A stretch of 64,000 nucleotides of DNA, from the NCBI GenBank assembly GCA_963709155.1, contig CAVPVD010000007.1:1798001-1862000 (forward strand), written 5' to 3'. Below are positions 1-8,454 of this stretch, in pieces. The position numbers and the translations under genes were made by a program. The DNA comes from Bog-159 sp963709155. GTDB taxonomy: Bacteria; Acidobacteriota; Terriglobia; Bryobacterales; Bryobacteraceae. The stretch's first letter is position 1; every line of letters begins with the position of its first letter. Under the pieces are notes generated by a model, which was not told where the DNA came from, made no database searches, and worked only from the letters and a program-made list of their open reading frames with translations.

Positions 1-1
1 G

Positions 2-865
2 GTGGGAGGCGAGATCTGCCGCCGCCTGTCCGCCACTAAGAAACCGGTCCGCGCGCTGGCGCGGCCCACCGGGGATGCGTCGCGCATCGACGAACTGCGC
101 GCCTCGGGCGCCGAAGTCGTCATGGGCGATCTGAAAGATCCCGCTTCGATCGAGGCCGCGTGCGCCGGCGCCGACGCGGTCCTCTCGACGGCCTCGTCCA
201 TGCTTTCCCGCCAGAGCGGCGACACCATTGACGGCGTGGACCGCATCGGCCAGTTGCAATTGGTGGAAGCCGCGAAAGCCGCCGGCGTGAAACATTTCGT
301 GTATGTTTCGTTTGCGCCCATCGCGGAAGATTTCGCCTTGCAGCGCGCCAAGCGCGAAGTGGAGCAGGCCTTGATCGCGAGCGGGATGACTTACACGATT
401 CTACGCCCCACTTTCTTCATGGAAATCTGGTTCAGTCCGGTGTTGGGCTTCGATGTAGCCGCCCGCAGGGCCCGCATCTACGGCGAAGGGGTGAATCCCA
501 TTAGTTGGATCTCATTCCCCAATGTCGCCGAATTTGCCGTGCGATCCCTCGATACGCCGGCCGCGCGCAACGCCATCTTCACGCTCGGCGGGCCCGAGGC
601 CATCTCTCCCTTCGCAGCCGTACATATCTTCGAGCAACTGGCAGGCGCGCACTTCACCGTTGAATACGTGATGGAAGCGGTATTGCGCACCGCCAGGAGG
701 TCGGCACAGAGGGCTCTCGATGAAGCCTTCGCGGCGCTCTCGGTGGGTTACGCGCAGGGCTGCGCCATCGATATGCGCCACACGCTGGAAGCCATGCCGG
801 TGCGGCTGATCGGCGTGCGCGAGTATGCCCAGTGGCTGCTGAACGAAGCCGCCGCCAAGCTTTGA
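2..865 (+). CDS. NmrA/SDR-like NAD(P)-binding protein, 5' end cut by window edge
   Basis: About 287 residues of an atypical short-chain dehydrogenase of the NmrA/NAD(P)H-azoreductase type are visible. The GATGxxG dinucleotide-binding loop is missing because the gene begins before the window; the first residues (GGEICRRL) look like the helix that follows that loop, so the GTG at base 2 is not taken as the true start. The usual strand-helix pattern follows: ARPTGD, then a GDLKDP acidic turn, then ADAVLSTAS and a KHFVYVSF strand. A C-terminal substrate-lid region ends at the TGA at 863-865. Such proteins are cytosolic reductases, epimerases or redox sensors. The substrate cannot be told from sequence. 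Confidence 0.8.
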   Translation: MGGEICRRLSATKKPVRALARPTGDASRIDELRASGAEVVMGDLKDPASIEAACAGADAVLSTASSMLSRQSGDTIDGVDRIGQLQLVEAAKAAGVKHFVYVSFAPIAEDFALQRAKREVEQALIASGMTYTILRPTFFMEIWFSPVLGFDVAARRARIYGEGVNPISWISFPNVAEFAVRSLDTPAARNAIFTLGGPEAISPFAAVHIFEQLAGAHFTVEYVMEAVLRTARRSAQRALDEAFAALSVGYAQGCAIDMRHTLEAMPVRLIGVREYAQWLLNEAAAKL

Positions 866-987
866 TAGGGGTACCCATCCCTCCAAACCCAGTACTGTTT
901 CCGGACCTTCAAAACACCGCGCCGATGCTAGACTCATACTCGGATCGCGGGCTGTACGATTTTCGGCGGCCCGCCCGGGGGGGTTTG

Positions 988-3096
988 ATGCTTCGCAAAT
1001 CATGGCTGTACGCTTCGCTGGCGGCGTCCGTTTTCGCACTAAGCGGATGGGCGGCATCGTCCGCATCGTTCAATTCGCCCAGGGTCTACGAGCCCGGCGG
1101 TTCGGGTGTGGTGGCCGCGGATTTCAATCACGACGGCAAACTGGACCTGGCGGTGCGCGCCACCGGGAAGTTGGTGATCTGGATGGGCAACGGAAAGGAC
1201 GCCTTCGATCTGAAAGCGGAATATTCTTTGCCGGGCGTGAGCAGCATCAGTGGTGTGTCGCTGGCGGCGGGCGACTTTAGCGGCGACGGGAAACTCGACC
1301 TGGTGGCCATCTCCGGCGCCACGGTCAACAATATCGCGGTGCTGATCGGCAACGGCGACGGCACGTTTCGATCGCCCACGTTTTATACGGTCGGGGATTA
1401 TGCCGCGAGCGTCGCGATCGCCGATTTCAATGGCGACGGCAAGCCGGACTTCGCCGTATCCGTTTACGTCGAGAATACCATCGCCATCTTCCTGAACAAC
1501 GGCAACGGCACGTTTACGGCGCTCACTCCCGTGGCGGTGAATGTCCAGAGCGGCTTTGCGGCCGCGGATTTCAACGGCGACGGCAAGGCGGACCTGGCGG
1601 TGTCCACCGGGATCATGCTGGGCAACGGCGACGCACATTCCAGCCGCTCCTGCCCTATCCGGACGGAGACACGATCTCCATCCCGACTGTCGCGGACTTC
1701 AACGGCGACGGGATTCCCGACCTGGCTGGAAACACGCAAGACGGCATCGGTGTATTCCTCGGCAAGGGCAACGGCGCTTTCCATCCGCCCAGCGTAGTAG
1801 CCGGTGGGAGCGGGGGACCCTTCGCGGCCGGGGACTTCAACGGCGATGGCAAAGTGGATCTCGCCAGCGGAGGTTTTTCCACCGTCTTTGTGATGCTGAA
1901 CAACGGCAAGGGCGGCCTCATGGCGGCGCAGAGTTCCTACGAGGCCGGCTACGGTGTAACTGCCCTCGCATCCGGCGACTTTAATGGCGACGGCAAGCTG
2001 GACCTCGCGGTGACCAGCGCCGCGACCACGATTCTGGATGGCAACGGGCAGGGCGGGCTCCGACAGCCGGCCGGCAATGCGGTACGCGGACAGGGCCCGA
2101 ATTTTCCCGCCTTAGCGGTAGCCGCGGCCGATTTGAACGGAGATGGCAGACCGGATCTGGTCATGGCCAATTACCCCGATCAATTCATCTCGGTTGCCTT
2201 GAATCAGGGACACGGCAGTTTCACGCAAGGGGCCATCTACAATCTGCCGTACCCGCCGGCCTCCCTGGTGCTGGGAGACTTTAACGGAGATGGAAAGCCG
2301 GATGTGGCCGTGGCGATGCTGGTCGAGAATCGGATCGCGGTGCTGCTGGGCAACGGGGACGGCACTTTCGGCAGCCCGGTTTTCTACGACTCGGTTCGCG
2401 CGCCGGTTTCCATCGTGGCCGGCGATTTCAACGGGGATGGCAACCTGGACCTGGCCGTAGGCGGCAGGCCTCGCCATTCTATTAGGCAAAGGCGATGGCA
2501 CATTCCAGGCGCCCGCGCATTACGCGATCGGCGGCACCCTATATTCCCTTGCCGTGGCTGATTTGAACGGCGATGGCAATCTGGATATCGTGGGAGCCAA
2601 TACGGTATCGATCGTTGTTTTGCTCGGCAACGGCAGCGGTACGTTCCAGCCGCCGAAGTATGTCGCCTCGGGTCACGGACCCTACTCTGTAGCTATCGCG
2701 GACCTGAACGGCGACGGCCGCCTGGACCTCGCGGTGGTCAATCTCACGACGACCAGCAGCACGATAGGTATCGTGCTGGGTAACGGAGACGGTTCCTTCC
2801 AGCCGCCCGTGGAGTATCCCATGGCGGGTCGCCCCATTCAGGTAAGCGTGGCCGACTTCAACGGAGATGGCAAACCGGACCTGGCGGTGTTGCGTTACGA
2901 CTCTTTCTCGGTCACTTTCCTGCTCGGCGACGGCCAGGGCAGTTTCCAGAGCGCGGATGTAGCGGACGGCTTTCTAACGCCCACTTTTCCGTCTTCGATG
3001 ACGGTCGCCGACTTCAATGCAGACGGCAAACCGGACATCGCGATCAACGCCAACTCGCTTACCGGCCTGGGGATTCTCACGAATACTACGCCTTAA
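988..3096 (+). pseudogene. Secreted FG-GAP/VCBS-repeat protein interrupted by two frameshifts
   Basis: The ATG at 988 opens a signal peptide (LRKSWLYASLAASVFALSG) followed by tandem FG-GAP/VCBS repeats, each carrying the calcium-loop motif DFNGDGKxDLAV, as in integrin-alpha-like secreted beta-propellers. The reading frame breaks twice. Near 1630 a GDGTF motif reads GDAH, which a single missing base would explain. Near 2464 a second shift restores the original frame. Between them the repeats continue without a stop in another frame, and after 2470 they run to the TAA at 3094-3096. Net length would be about 702 residues. Either the gene is recently inactivated or the assembly has two indels; the intact repeats on both sides favour a very recent lesion or sequence error. 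Likely role: a cell-surface or exported adhesive protein. Confidence 0.75.
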
Positions 3097-3210
3097 ATGC
3101 AGCGACTTAGTCTGCCAAAACCACCCTGGGTCGCAAATAGGGAGTAGTTTCCAAATTTGCGGAAGTCGGCGGATAGGCATTGAGGTTGGGCCGCGACTCT
3201 TGGGGAGAGG

Positions 3211-3324
3211 GTCAGTTTAGTTTTGTGGGGCGGGCAATTCTGCCCGCAGCCGGCTTTCAGCCGGCTCTGGCCGCCTAAAGGCGGCTGCGGCCAAGATTGG
3301 CCGCCCCCCGAAAACGAAACTGAC
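3211..3324. repeat. Type-1 modular hairpin element with 14-bp terminal inverted repeats
   Basis: A 114-bp palindromic element bounded by GTCAGTTTAGTTTT and AAAACGAAACTGAC, which are complementary with one mismatch. Inside are four tandem perfect hairpins: GCGGGCA-ATTC-TGCCCGC, AGCCGGCT-TTC-AGCCGGCT, GCCGCCT-AA-AGGCGGC and GCGGCCAA-GA-TTGGCCGC, framed by GTGGGGCGG and CCGCCCC. Related copies lie near 22.83, 25.60, 27.36 and 40.66 kb. It sits next to the 5' end of a broken antitoxin gene. The structure resembles a REP/MITE-like extragenic palindrome. Confidence 0.85.
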
Positions 3325-3353
3325 CCACCACCGACTTTGACACGGCCGCCGCC

Positions 3354-3723
3354 TCTGGTAAGGGCCAAGTCACCATCCCAACCGGCGTACGGCGCCAAGC
3401 CAGCCTGAGGGGACACGGTCAAGCTGGGCTTCCAACGCGGCAAGATCGTCATCACCCCCACGGTGATCGTCAACCGTTCCAAATTTCCGGCCGCGGACGA
3501 TGAGTACACCCCGGCCCAACGCCGCGCCGTTGACGGCCGCCTGGGTGAATCCTAAGCGGATTACAAAGCGGGTCGCAGTCATTGGCCTTTCAATACCGCC
3601 GACGACATGATCGCCGACATGAAAGCGAGGCTCAAGAAGTTCGGACGCCGCGTTCGAGCATATTTCGTGATCGGACGCCGGACAGCGCAGCTCGAATGCC
3701 CGGAAGGCGGTCCAGGCAGTTGA
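3354..3723 (+). pseudogene. Degraded AbrB/MazE-SpoVT-family antitoxin
   Basis: The start of the decayed frame reads SGKGQVTIPTGVRRQ, the hallmark of the swapped-hairpin AbrB/MazE DNA-binding domain. A frameshift lies near 3405-3417; the next frame gives VKLGFQRGKIVITP, then a tail with EYTPAQRRAVDGRL. An in-frame TAA at 3553 interrupts the expected Glu/Ala-rich helix, which then resumes as DYKAGRSHWPFNTADDMIADMKARLKK, typical of antitoxins with a toxin-binding C-terminal tail. So the gene has one frameshift, one internal stop and no visible start codon, since the hairpin element at 3211-3324 occupies its upstream side. No intact toxin gene could be recognised downstream. The family call is firm; the exact partner toxin type is not determinable. 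Confidence 0.65.
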
Positions 3724-3773
3724 AGGCTAGCGCTGCGAAGAAGACCACATCGCCCAAGGAGTAGACTTAAATC

Positions 3774-3953
3774 ATGACCATCGATGAACGGCTGGAAAAG
3801 CTGACGGAACGGCACGAAGCCCTTACGCAGACCGTCGAGCTACTAACGGCCGATAATCGGGAGATGGCAGCGGAGAATAAGAAGCGTGACCAGCGCTTGG
3901 GCCAGATCATGGAAGGCATCGCTCGGTTATTGCTGGTGGCGGAAGCGCACTAA
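3774..3953 (+). CDS. Small coiled-coil protein, probably frameshifted at its 3' end
   Basis: A 59-residue ORF from the ATG at 3774 to the TAA at 3951-3953. It is almost entirely charged heptad-like helix (TIDERLEKLTERHEAL..., then DQRLGQIMEGIARLL), as in short acidobacterial coiled-coil proteins of unknown function. The frame one base over continues the same pattern after the stop (KGRLDGHEGRIERLEG, ending with the TGA at 4000-4002). The ancestral gene therefore probably extended to 4002 and has lost its frame at 3951. No signal peptide or membrane segment is present. It follows an antitoxin remnant, so the locus as a whole looks decayed. Confidence 0.55.
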   Translation: MTIDERLEKLTERHEALTQTVELLTADNREMAAENKKRDQRLGQIMEGIARLLLVAEAH

Positions 3954-4002
3954 AGGACGCCTCGATGGCCATGAGGGCCGCATCGAACGCCTGGAAGGAT
4001 GA

Positions 4003-4323
4003 GCGGCCGCCGAAGCCGTGAAGATGTGAATGTATCGAGTCGAACCAGTCATCAAGTCCCGGACCGCGGCCTGGTCGCCCGGCCATTTATCCACGATCGA
4101 AAGGCCACTTGGCGACGAGAGTACGCACCGGAACTGAACCCGGCGACTATCAGTGGGCGGCCCTCCGCCGCGTGGTCCGGTGTCACTCCGTCGAGCTAGT
4201 CTATATAGGAGAAAAGAGGGCATTTCTACTTTGCCCTACCCCCCCTTGACAACGGCACCCATCCATGATTAACCTAACCCGACGTGCGTCATTTCACACG
4301 CACCATGTTTTGGAGGGGGAGAT
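4003..4323 (+). other. Gene-free leader region upstream of the TonB receptor
   Basis: No credible gene is seen in these 321 bases. A TTGACA -35-like hexamer is at 4246-4251, but the expected -10 zone (TTAACC near 4269) is poor, so the promoter call is weak. A hairpin AGGGCA/TGCCCT lies at 4217-4237 and a second one, GTGCGT/ACGCAC, at 4284-4303. The second is just upstream of a strong Shine-Dalgarno stretch (GGAGGGGGA, 4312-4320) that fixes the receptor start at 4324. Confidence 0.4.
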
Positions 4324-7300
4324 ATGTTCAACCGAGTGCGACTCAGTGCGTCGCTGTTGTGCATTGCAGCATGGGGACTGGGTCAGGCTATGGCTCAGGT
4401 GCCGGTCGGAACGCTAAACGGAGTGGTACACGACCAGACCGGTGGCGTGATGCAAGGGGCCACCGTAACGGTCACCAACAGAGACACAGGCCGTGAGCGC
4501 CAGGTAGTTACAGCGGCCGACGGCTCGTTTCGTGTGTGGCCATTGATCCCGGGAAGTTACACATTGAAGGCCGCGGCATCCGGATTCCGTACCCTGATCG
4601 AAATCGCCACGGTGCAAGTGGCGCAGGCCACCACAGTGGATTTGAACATGCAGGTCGGCGCGGCCGCCGAAGTCGTCAGCGTGCAAGGCGAAGCCGCCCA
4701 AATCGACTATGACAGTCACACCATTGGGGGCGTAATCACCCGCCAGGAAATTGAGAACCTCCCGCTCAACGGCCGCAGTTTTCTGAATCTGGCCATGCTG
4801 GAGCCGGGCGTCACCGTCTCGGCGAACAGCGTGGGTCAATATAACCGCTTGTTCGACGTGAATATCCTGGGCGCCGATTCCGGCAACGGCTCCGTACGCA
4901 TCACCGTGGATGGCGCCACCATCGCCGACTCGGTCACCGGAGGCACGCAGCAGAACTTCTCCCAGGAGGTGGTGCAGGAGTTTCAACTGTCCTCCACGAA
5001 CCTGGACCTTTCGAACGCCATCGGTGCGGGCGGCGCCATCAACATCGTCACGCGCGGCGGCACCAACGACTTCCATGGCGAGGTCTTCTTCTTCGACCGC
5101 GACCACGACTTCTCGGCTTATCCCTACCTGCAGCGCGATCCCAACGAGCCGGCTAGCCCCTTTTTTGCGCGGCGCCAATCCGGCTTCCACGTCGGCGGAC
5201 CGATCAAGAAAGACAAGCTGTTTTTCTTTTCCTCCCTGGAGCACACCAACCAGGTGGGAGTTTATAGCGCGGTTCCCAGCGATCCCCTCTTTCAGCAATT
5301 CTCGTCCTATGCCGCCAGTCCGTTCCACGAAAACGAAATCGACGAGCGGCTCGACTGGCTGATCAGTCCCAGGCACAGCGCCAGTCTCCGCTACTCCCAC
5401 GACGGCAACAACGGCTATGCGCCATCCGGCGGCGGCGAACTGCCGTCGGACTGGGACGTAAACAAAAACTGGGCCGATTCCGGCGTCTTCACCCTTACCA
5501 GCACGATCAACCCCTCTACGACCAACGAATTCCGCTACTCCTACACTTACTGGTCGAACCAGAACGAGCCGCCCACCGCCGCCGAGTGCCCGGCGCCCTG
5601 CATCGGGTTGGGATTGCCCAACATGACGATTTACGGCGTATCCAACTTCACCATCGGGAACGCCACCAACGCGCCCCAAACCCGCGTCTTGCGCCGGAAT
5701 ATCTTCCAGGACAACATCAGCAAGACCAAGGGCGGACATTCCATGAAATTCGGCGCTTACTGGGAGTATCAACAAGGCACCGGAACTTACGCCTACGCCG
5801 CGCCCGCGGCGGCCGAGCTGTTCTCGCCCGAGATCGTCACCGGCATCAACGGCTTCCTGGGCCAGGCGGGCCTCGGGGCGTTCCAGATCAGCGTCCCTTC
5901 TTCCTACAACACGATTGGCGACATCCTGCAGCTTCCCGTAGCGGGATTTGAGATGGGCGTGGGCGATATCAATCAGCCGCCGTCCTATGACCATTCGAAC
6001 GCCGATCACGACAATACCATGCACTTCTACTGGCAGGACAACTGGCGCGTGAAGCCGAAGTTCAGCCTGAATTACGGGTTGGCCTGGACCTACGAAAGCA
6101 ACGCGCTCAACTACGATCTGACCAAGCCCGCGTACCTGGCCCCCATCTTCGGCGCCGGTAACCTGGGGCACGAACTGCACACGCCGCACAATTTCAGCCC
6201 CATGTTGGGGTTTGCCTGGACCGTGGGCAACGATAACAAGACCGTGATCCGCGGTGGCGGCGGCATTTATTACGACACCATCAACCTGGAAGTCCGCCTG
6301 GAAGAGCGCGGCATGATCGGGCCGGCGGGCACCGGCCGCACGCTGCTCGGCGACAGCGTCTTCTTTTCCACCATCGCCCAGGTCAACGATTGGGCGAACC
6401 TCCTCCCGGCGCCCATACAACCCACCAGCCTCTCCAGTAATCCGCTGGCGGCCCAGTATGGCCTGCCTGGGATCACGAACTTCACGGCGGCTGAACTGGT
6501 ACAACTGATTCCGCAGTTCTATGCCGGCGCGCAAGCCGAGCTGGGACCTCCCGGCAATACCAGTCTGGCGATTCGCAACATCAACATTTTCAAGACCGGA
6601 ACCGAGCTGCTGGCCCAGAATTTCCGGGCGCCGTATTCCGAGCATGCCAGCATCGGTATCCAGCGCGAAGTGCGCACCGACTTTGTAGTATCCGCCGATT
6701 TCGTTTTCCGGCAGTACATGCACCAGATGATCCGCGACACGGACCTCAACCACTTCTATAGCACCGCCGGTCCGGTGATCCCGGTCTGTACCGGGGCGCA
6801 GGCGGCCGACCCTCAGGCGGAATGCTCCACCGGCCCCATCCAGGCCATTATTAGTGGTGCGCGCTCCCATTACAAAGGGCTCCTACTCAAAGCCAATAAG
6901 CGCTTTTCGCATCGCGTCAGCGGGCAGTTGTCGTACGCCTACTCCGATCAGGTAGGCTACAACGGCATCGTTGACGACTACAACTGGTTCGCCTCCTGGG
7001 GACCCCAGGCCGGTCACCAGATCCTTACCGGCTCGTTCACCCTGGACCTGCCCTGGGGCATCATGTTCTCGGGCATCACTTCGTTCCAAAGTGTGGGACC
7101 CATCGAACCCTTCATCTCCGGCGTGGACCTGAACGGAAACGGCGCCGTCGAAGCGGGAGAAACGGGTGGAACGCCGCTTCCGGGCGTCGGCTACAACCAA
7201 CTCGGCGTCAATGAGGGAAAAGCCGCGTTAATTGCCGCCGTCAATCAGTTCAACCAGGGCCACCCCAACGAGCAACTGGCCTTGCCCACGAACTTCGCAT

Positions 7301-7545
7301 TTCCGCGGAGCTTTAACTCGCAGGACATTCGCTTGACCAAAGTGATCAACCTGGGAACGGAGCGCGCCAAACTGTCGCTGATCGGCGAGTGCTTCAATGT
7401 TTTCAACATCGCCAACCTGGGCGGCTACAGTTATAACCTGGGTTCGAGCGCCGCCGGATTTGGCGTGCCGACCAGTGCCGACTCGAACATCTTCGGTTCG
7501 GGCGGTCCGCGCGCGTTCCAGTTCGCCGCCAAGTTCAATTTCTAA
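4324..7545 (+). CDS. TonB-dependent receptor, Oar-like, with carboxypeptidase-regulatory domain
   Basis: This 1073-residue outer-membrane protein has a signal peptide (about 1-25, ending AMAQ). It is followed by a carboxypeptidase-D-regulatory-like beta-sandwich (about 27-110: VVHDQTGGVMQGATV, DGSFRVWPLIPGSYTL). A plug-like segment follows (about 130-245, with IENLPLNGRSFLNL), then a long beta-barrel rich in aromatic strands that ends in a terminal Phe (AKFNF), as barrel proteins do. Acidobacterial genomes carry many such receptors, usually linked to uptake of large substrates; the ligand cannot be predicted. No TonB box is obvious. The start is fixed by GGAGGGGGA 3 bases upstream of GATATG. 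The gene is followed at 7560 by a strong hairpin and appears monocistronic. Confidence 0.9.
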   Translation: MFNRVRLSASLLCIAAWGLGQAMAQVPVGTLNGVVHDQTGGVMQGATVTVTNRDTGRERQVVTAADGSFRVWPLIPGSYTLKAAASGFRTLIEIATVQVAQATTVDLNMQVGAAAEVVSVQGEAAQIDYDSHTIGGVITRQEIENLPLNGRSFLNLAMLEPGVTVSANSVGQYNRLFDVNILGADSGNGSVRITVDGATIADSVTGGTQQNFSQEVVQEFQLSSTNLDLSNAIGAGGAINIVTRGGTNDFHGEVFFFDRDHDFSAYPYLQRDPNEPASPFFARRQSGFHVGGPIKKDKLFFFSSLEHTNQVGVYSAVPSDPLFQQFSSYAASPFHENEIDERLDWLISPRHSASLRYSHDGNNGYAPSGGGELPSDWDVNKNWADSGVFTLTSTINPSTTNEFRYSYTYWSNQNEPPTAAECPAPCIGLGLPNMTIYGVSNFTIGNATNAPQTRVLRRNIFQDNISKTKGGHSMKFGAYWEYQQGTGTYAYAAPAAAELFSPEIVTGINGFLGQAGLGAFQISVPSSYNTIGDILQLPVAGFEMGVGDINQPPSYDHSNADHDNTMHFYWQDNWRVKPKFSLNYGLAWTYESNALNYDLTKPAYLAPIFGAGNLGHELHTPHNFSPMLGFAWTVGNDNKTVIRGGGGIYYDTINLEVRLEERGMIGPAGTGRTLLGDSVFFSTIAQVNDWANLLPAPIQPTSLSSNPLAAQYGLPGITNFTAAELVQLIPQFYAGAQAELGPPGNTSLAIRNINIFKTGTELLAQNFRAPYSEHASIGIQREVRTDFVVSADFVFRQYMHQMIRDTDLNHFYSTAGPVIPVCTGAQAADPQAECSTGPIQAIISGARSHYKGLLLKANKRFSHRVSGQLSYAYSDQVGYNGIVDDYNWFASWGPQAGHQILTGSFTLDLPWGIMFSGITSFQSVGPIEPFISGVDLNGNGAVEAGETGGTPLPGVGYNQLGVNEGKAALIAAVNQFNQGHPNEQLALPTNFAFPRSFNSQDIRLTKVINLGTERAKLSLIGECFNVFNIANLGGYSYNLGSSAAGFGVPTSADSNIFGSGGPRAFQFAAKFNF

Positions 7546-7559
7546 TGGTCTGAACGGTA

Positions 7560-7582
7560 GGGCGGCCAAATTCTGGCCGCCC
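7560..7582 (+). terminator. Hairpin downstream of the TonB receptor
   Basis: GGGCGGCCA-AATTC-TGGCCGCCC is a perfect 9-bp stem located 15 bases after the receptor stop codon. It has no T-tract, so it may act as a processing or stability hairpin rather than a classical terminator. Its sequence resembles one arm of the type-1 elements. The following 238 bases up to 7820 hold nothing I can recognise. Confidence 0.5.
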
Positions 7583-7820
7583 CGCTGAGATTTTCCCGTC
7601 GATCCCGGCACTGCATGGGTGGAGAACTTCGTGTGCACCTTTCGGATACCGAAAAGTCCTGGAAGCCATCCGGCAGTTTGGCTTCGTGCTTTTTTCAATG
7701 CGCGCCAAACAAACAACTTATTGGGTTCGTTGGTCACAAAACGCGATTCGGCCCGCCAAAACCACCCCTCCCCCGACGCAAAGTCCTCCACGTTCACCGC
7801 TACCCCAGCGTCAACCCTTT

Positions 7821-8453
7821 GTGAGCCCGATTCGGCTGTTAATGTGCCTGCTGCCCGTGTCCCTGGCCGCCGAAACTCCTGCCCTGGCGCCCTTGCTGAA
7901 AGCCGTGGAAACCCGCTACAATCACGCCCAAACCCTGCAAGTGATTTTCCATGAAGCATATACAGCCCCAGGCCAGCCTCGCCGGACGGAAAGCGGCACC
8001 CTGCTTCTGCGCAAACCCGGACGCATGCGCTGGGATTACACCTCGCCCCAAGGCAAATTGTTTGTCTCGGATGGCAAATACCTGTGGCTCTACACCGCGG
8101 CCAACAATCAAGTCGAAAAGATGCCCATCAAAGAGAGCGACGACATGCGCGCGCCGCTCGCGTTCTTGCTAGGTAAGTTACACTTCGATAAGGAGTTCCG
8201 CAACATCCAGGAACAATCGGTGGCAGGCGGGACCCGCATCACAGCCGATCCCAAAACCGATAGCCTGCCTTATACCAAGGTTGAATTCGTAGTCGGTCCA
8301 GACAATCAGATCCGCCACGTCAAGGTCACCGGTTACGACCAATCCGTCCTGGAGTTCGACTTCGACCAGGAAAAGCTGAATCCGCCCCTCGAAGCCAAAC
8401 TGTTTCAATTCCGTATGCCGCCCGGCGCGGCCCTGGTGGAAACCACCCAATAA
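7821..8453 (+). CDS. lolA: Outer-membrane lipoprotein carrier protein LolA-like
   Basis: A periplasmic chaperone of the LolA fold, about 210 residues. The GTG at 7821 gives a short signal peptide (SPIRLLMCLLPVSLAAE); an ATG at 7842 is an alternative, and the longer upstream frame lacks a plausible leader. Family features are visible: an N-terminal helix (LLKAVETRYNHAQTLQ), a GTLLLRKPGRMRWDY strand pair, LFVSDGKYLWLY and a C-terminal PYTKVEFVVGPDNQIRHV segment. LolA normally carries lipoproteins across the periplasm to the outer membrane. Here the stop codon is only one base before the gspF start, so the gene belongs to the secretion/pilus operon and may serve a lipoprotein of that machine. 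Confidence 0.85.
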   Translation: MSPIRLLMCLLPVSLAAETPALAPLLKAVETRYNHAQTLQVIFHEAYTAPGQPRRTESGTLLLRKPGRMRWDYTSPQGKLFVSDGKYLWLYTAANNQVEKMPIKESDDMRAPLAFLLGKLHFDKEFRNIQEQSVAGGTRITADPKTDSLPYTKVEFVVGPDNQIRHVKVTGYDQSVLEFDFDQEKLNPPLEAKLFQFRMPPGAALVETTQ

Positions 8454-8454
8454 C

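Noticed and set aside
3093..3509. Minus-strand and plus-strand frames across the 3211-3324 hairpin element (for example with CGQDWPP)
   Set aside because: They translate the palindromic repeat itself; the same kind of frame occurs at each copy, so it is an artefact of the element.
3640..3770. A possible toxin gene following the antitoxin remnant
   Set aside because: Fragments such as RSSNARKAVQAVEG suggest a RelE/ParE-like helix but stops occur in every frame and no conserved catalytic residues could be placed.
4414..6870. 818-residue open frame on the minus strand under the TonB receptor
   Set aside because: It is antisense to a clear beta-barrel receptor; the codon pattern is the mirror of the plus-strand gene and no motif or ribosome-binding site supports it.
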